Assembly: GCA_020438355.1 (NCBI GenBank)
Contig: JAGQUT010000009.1
Span: 1 to 64,000, forward strand
Direction: 5' to 3'
DNA from: Solirubrobacterales bacterium
GTDB lineage: Bacteria; Actinomycetota; Thermoleophilia; Solirubrobacterales; 70-9
DNA: 64,000 bases
Below, one piece after another: positions 60,910-64,000 of this stretch. The notes beneath the pieces are model-generated. The model ran no database searches. It was not told where the DNA came from and was given only the letters and a program-made list of their open reading frames with translations. Numbering within the stretch: the stretch's first letter is position 1; the number at the start of each line of letters is the position of its first letter. The translations under genes and the position numbers were made by a program.

Positions 60910-61736
60910 TGCCCGGGCGCCTCACCGTCTGCCCGACGCCGATCGGCAACATGGATGACGTGAGCAAGCGCGTTCGCGAAGCGCTTGTCATGGCTGACTA
61001 CATCGCCTGCGAAGACACCCGTCGTACCGGTCGCCTGCTCGACCGGCTGGAAATCCGGCCGAAACCCCGCCTGGTCTCAAACCACGAAGGCAACGAAGCT
61101 TCGCGAGCGGTAGAGCTGGTCAAGCGGATGGAACGCGGAGACAGGATCGCCCTGGTCTCTGACGCCGGCATGCCAGCCATCTCGGACCCCGGGTATCGCC
61201 TGATCCAGGCCTGCATCGAGCGGGGCGTTGAAGTGGAGGTCCTGCCCGGACCATCCGTAATCCCGGTCGCCCTTGTGGCGTCTGGTCTGCCCACCGACCG
61301 TTGGCGTTTCGAGGGCTTCCTGCCCAAGCGCTCCGGCGAGATGGAGCGGGTGCTGAACTCGACTGAGACCGTGGTTGCCTTCGAGTCCCCCCGCCGGATC
61401 TCGAACTCGCTGGCGGCCCTTGCCCAGCTGGCGCCTGACCGGCCGGCTGCCGTGTGCCGGGAAATGACCAAGATGCATGAGGAGGTCAGCCGGGGCACGC
61501 TGACCGAGCTCGCACTCCGCTTCAAGGGAGAGGTCAAGGGCGAGATCGTGCTGGTAATCGGCCCGGCGGCAGCGGTGGATCATGGTCAGGACATCGCCTT
61601 CGCCGTTGAGGCCCTCAAGCGGCTGGTCAAGTCCGGCGCCAGGCCGCGTGCAGCGGCAACGGTCGTTGCGTCGCTCACCGGAACCCGGGCCAACGATCTC
61701 TACAAGGCGCTGACCGGCCGGGAACCCCGGCGGTGA
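60909..61736 (+). CDS. rsmI: 16S rRNA (cytidine1402-2'-O)-methyltransferase
   Basis: 275 residues. Tetrapyrrole-methylase-fold enzyme: 'VCPTPIGNMDDVSKRVREAL', 'ACEDTRRTGRLLDRL', 'VSDAGMPAISDPGYRL', 'LPGPSVIPVALVASGLPTDR', 'FEGFLPKRSGE' and 'AFESPRRISNSLA' are RsmI signatures. Methylates C1402 in the decoding centre. Overlaps both its neighbours by 1-4 nt (ROK-rsmI-ATP-grasp operon). Confidence 0.95.
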   Translation: MPGRLTVCPTPIGNMDDVSKRVREALVMADYIACEDTRRTGRLLDRLEIRPKPRLVSNHEGNEASRAVELVKRMERGDRIALVSDAGMPAISDPGYRLIQACIERGVEVEVLPGPSVIPVALVASGLPTDRWRFEGFLPKRSGEMERVLNSTETVVAFESPRRISNSLAALAQLAPDRPAAVCREMTKMHEEVSRGTLTELALRFKGEVKGEIVLVIGPAAAVDHGQDIAFAVEALKRLVKSGARPRAAATVVASLTGTRANDLYKALTGREPRR

Positions 61737-62635
61737 GCCGGCGAGTCGCGTTCGCCACCTGCGAACCGCGCTTCGAGGGCTGGGAGGACGATCAGCTGGC
61801 GGCCGATGTGCTGGCAGCACGAGGGCTGGATGTCGCCTTCGTCGCCTGGGATGACCCGGGTGTCTCCTGGGACCAGTTCGACCTGGTGGTTATTCGCTCG
61901 ACCTGGGATTACACCGGCAGGCTCGAGGAGTTCCTTGCCTGGGCCGACCGGGTCGGTCCCGAAAGACTCCGCAACGTTCCCGACCTGATCCAGTGGAACT
62001 CCGACAAGCGATACCTGGCCGAACTGGATTCGGCAGGTCTCCCGGTGCCTCCGACAGCCCTGGTTGCTCCGGGCGGCCCGGTACCCGACTTCGGGGGCAA
62101 GGTCGTGATCAAACCGGTCTGCGGTGCCGGGGCACGTGACACTGGTGTATTCGACGAAGACAACCGTCAGGAAGGCCTCGAGCTTCTCGCCAAACTCGGC
62201 CGCCAGGACGAGATCGGAATGATCCAGCCATACATCCCCTGGATCGACCAGCACGGCGAAACAGCAGTGGTGCTCTTCGGCGGCCGCTTTGCCTACGCCC
62301 TGAAGAAGAAGGCCTTCCTGCCGGAGTCCGGGGTCGCTCCGGTCAAGCCCGGTACCGGGGTGGCAGCCGGAATGTTTGACGAAGACCTGATGACGCTCCA
62401 CCAGGCAAGCGAGGCGGAAGTGGAACTGGGGATCAGGACAGCTGCCTGGCTCGCACGCCGCTTCGGAGGAGTGCCCCTTTACGCGCGTATCGACATGGTT
62501 TCCTCACCGGGCAGTGAACCGGTGCTGATGGAGGTCGAGGCGATCGAGCCAAGCCTGTACCTGGAGCTGACCGGGGACCTTGAAGTGAGCGGCGCCGAGA
62601 TGTTCGCGGCTGCGGTCGAGGCGGCCTGCGGCTGA
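61733..62635 (+). CDS. ATP-grasp domain protein (glutathione synthetase-like)
   Basis: 300 residues, GTG start overlapping rsmI by 4 nt. 'DLVVIRSTWDYTGRLEEFLA', 'WNSDKRYLAELDSAGLPVPP', 'KVVIKPVCGAGARDTGVF', and the Mg-binding 'ARIDMVSS...LMEVEAIEPSLYL' follow the RimK/GshB ATP-grasp scheme. It presumably ligates an amine or amino acid to a carboxylate; no substrate can be deduced. The stop is 22 nt before metG. Confidence 0.88.
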   Translation: MSRRVAFATCEPRFEGWEDDQLAADVLAARGLDVAFVAWDDPGVSWDQFDLVVIRSTWDYTGRLEEFLAWADRVGPERLRNVPDLIQWNSDKRYLAELDSAGLPVPPTALVAPGGPVPDFGGKVVIKPVCGAGARDTGVFDEDNRQEGLELLAKLGRQDEIGMIQPYIPWIDQHGETAVVLFGGRFAYALKKKAFLPESGVAPVKPGTGVAAGMFDEDLMTLHQASEAEVELGIRTAAWLARRFGGVPLYARIDMVSSPGSEPVLMEVEAIEPSLYLELTGDLEVSGAEMFAAAVEAACG

Positions 62636-62657
62636 GCCTCCATATGCTGGACGGGCA

Positions 62658-64000
62658 GTGAGCTTCTACGTCACCACACCGATCTTCTACGGCAACGGCG
62701 ATCCCCACCTGGGGCATGCCTACTCGACCATGGCCGCTGACATCCTCGCCCGGCACATGCGCCAGAGGGGAGAGGACGTCTTCTTCCTGACCGGGACGGA
62801 CGAGCACGGCGAGCCGATCGCCCAGGCCGCCGAGAAACAGGGGATCACTCCCCAGGAACTCGTGGACCGAAGCGCCGGTCGGTTCCGGGACATGGTCGGG
62901 AAGGTGAACGCCACCAACGACTTCTTCATAAGGACTACCGACCAGGGTCACATCGAGCGGGTCCAGGCGGTCGTCAACAAAGTCAAGGAAAACGGCTACG
63001 TGTACGAGGGCACCTACGAGGGCTGGTACTGCCCCCGCTGTGCCGACTTCAAGAACGAGAACGAGATCGGCCCCGGGGACACCTGCCTGATCCACGAGAT
63101 TCCCCTCGACCGCGAGAGCGAACAGAACTGGTTCTTCAAGCTATCCGCATTCGAAACCGAACTTGAGCGCCTCTACGAGGAAAACCCGGAGAGGATCCAG
63201 CCCGACTTCCGACGCAACGAGGCTCTCGCGTTCATCCGTCAGGGCCTGAATGACATTTCACTTTCCCGTTCGCAGATCAGCTGGGGCGTTCCGCTCAGCT
63301 GGGACCCGGACCAGGTCATGTACGTCTGGTTCGATGCTCTCCTCAACTACTACACGGCACTTGGATACGCCAGCGGTGAAGAGGACCTGACCGACCGTTT
63401 CTGGCCCGCTTCCTGGCACATCATCGCCAAGGACATACTCAAGTTCCACACCGTCTACTGGCCGGCCTTCCTGATGGCAGCCGGGATCGAGGTTCCCCAG
63501 CGGATCTTCATTCACGGTTACCTGCTGATGGGTGACAAGAAGATGTCCAAATCCCTCGGCAATGTGCTCGACCCCTTCGAGGTGATCGAGAAGTTCGGAG
63601 CCGACGCCCTCCGGTTCTACTGCTTCCGCGAGGTCAGCTTCGGGCAGGATGGATCGATTTCCACCGAGGGTTTCGAGACCAGATACGAGACCGAACTCGC
63701 CAACGACTTCGGCAACCTCGCCTCCCGGACACTCGCCATGGTCACCCGTTACCGCGATGGTGTCCAGCCCGATGCCGAACCGGACCCGTTGCTCGCTGCC
63801 GACTTCGACGGTGCCCCGGCCCGCATTGAGGCGCTGCTCGACGAAGCCCAGCTGAGCCAGGCCCTCGAGGAGATCTGGGTTCTTGTCCGGCGCCTCAACC
63901 GGTATGTCGAGGAAGCGCAGCCCTGGGTCCTTGCGAAGAACGAGGCCGATGCGGCAAGGCTCGACCAGGTGCTCTACAGCCTTACCGAGGGACTCCGGAT
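62658..64000 (+). CDS. metG: Methionyl-tRNA synthetase, 3' end beyond window
   Basis: GTG start; 447 codons are in the window and the frame runs off the right edge. Class I signatures: 'YGNGDPHLGHAYSTMAADIL' (HIGH as HLGH, about residues 17-20), 'TGTDEHGEPIAQAA', zinc pair 'WYCPRC' with a later 'DTCLIHE', 'YVWFDALLNYYTALG', 'KDILKFHTVYWPAFLMA', 'GYLLMGDKKMSKSLGN' (KMSKS, about 295-299) and the start of the helical anticodon-binding domain. Charges tRNA-Met. Confidence 0.96.
   Translation, partial: MSFYVTTPIFYGNGDPHLGHAYSTMAADILARHMRQRGEDVFFLTGTDEHGEPIAQAAEKQGITPQELVDRSAGRFRDMVGKVNATNDFFIRTTDQGHIERVQAVVNKVKENGYVYEGTYEGWYCPRCADFKNENEIGPGDTCLIHEIPLDRESEQNWFFKLSAFETELERLYEENPERIQPDFRRNEALAFIRQGLNDISLSRSQISWGVPLSWDPDQVMYVWFDALLNYYTALGYASGEEDLTDRFWPASWHIIAKDILKFHTVYWPAFLMAAGIEVPQRIFIHGYLLMGDKKMSKSLGNVLDPFEVIEKFGADALRFYCFREVSFGQDGSISTEGFETRYETELANDFGNLASRTLAMVTRYRDGVQPDAEPDPLLAADFDGAPARIEALLDEAQLSQALEEIWVLVRRLNRYVEEAQPWVLAKNEADAARLDQVLYSLTEGLR

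Overview
The window is a 64 kb stretch of GC-rich (roughly 62-65% by eye), densely coded bacterial chromosome with many GTG/TTG starts. Gene content (WS/DGAT acyltransferase, actinobacterial-type AhcY, LysC and eukaryote-like Icd, secreted delta-60, LamG and choice-of-anchor proteins) points to an actinobacterium, most likely class Thermoleophilia (Solirubrobacterales-like). That placement is inference from gene families. I see no phage, transposase, CRISPR array, plasmid or secondary-metabolite cluster; this is core chromosome with lineage-specific surface proteins and RNA elements.

Layout. 0-6.5 kb: tRNA-Ser(GGA), a VOC protein and a polytopic membrane protein with an alkaline-phosphatase-like ectodomain; a small orphan gene followed by a structured repeat; rpsD (zinc-free type) divergent from yqgE and pdxH; a CHAP amidase. 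6-20 kb: envelope and lipid genes (two delta-60 proteins, WS/DGAT, TMEM175-like channel, two alpha/beta hydrolases, LamG protein, GT-C-like membrane protein), tRNA-Val(CAC) and an SRP RNA of the long, Bacillus-like type. 20-23 kb: the dnaX-ybaB-recR operon. 23-27.4 kb: thioesterase, PhnA, lysC-asd, N-formylglutamate amidohydrolase. 27.4-32 kb: a minus-strand cluster of CBS protein, NhaD/ArsB transporter and S2P protease with CBS domains, divergent from an M28 peptidase. 32-37 kb: AidB-like acyl-CoA dehydrogenase, icd-mdh and a 2-hydroxyacid dehydrogenase. 37-45 kb: a choice-of-anchor A/collagen-like surface protein, fatty acid hydroxylase, ahcY and a GDPD protein fused to a nitrilase-like domain. 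45-52 kb: MBL hydrolase, hsp20-lon, a small membrane protein followed by the second copy of the structured repeat, and typA. 52-64 kb: SulP transporter with FUSC protein, a two-module VOC dioxygenase-like protein, a PFK with an unusual active-site motif, glyS, an FmdB-like protein that has lost its zinc cysteines, an LCP ligase, then ROK kinase-rsmI-ATP-grasp and a 3'-truncated metG.

The most interesting items are (1) a ~154 bp multi-hairpin element present twice, 46.6 kb apart, in both cases supplying the stop codon and 3' flank of a small orphan gene; (2) a pair of small membrane proteins sharing a four-cysteine, Trp-rich ectodomain; (3) a secreted GDPD-nitrilase-like fusion; (4) an NhaD-type transporter whose full N-terminus can only be reached from a non-canonical start; (5) a perfect palindrome lying across the hsp20 start codon; and (6) the Alu-domain SRP RNA.
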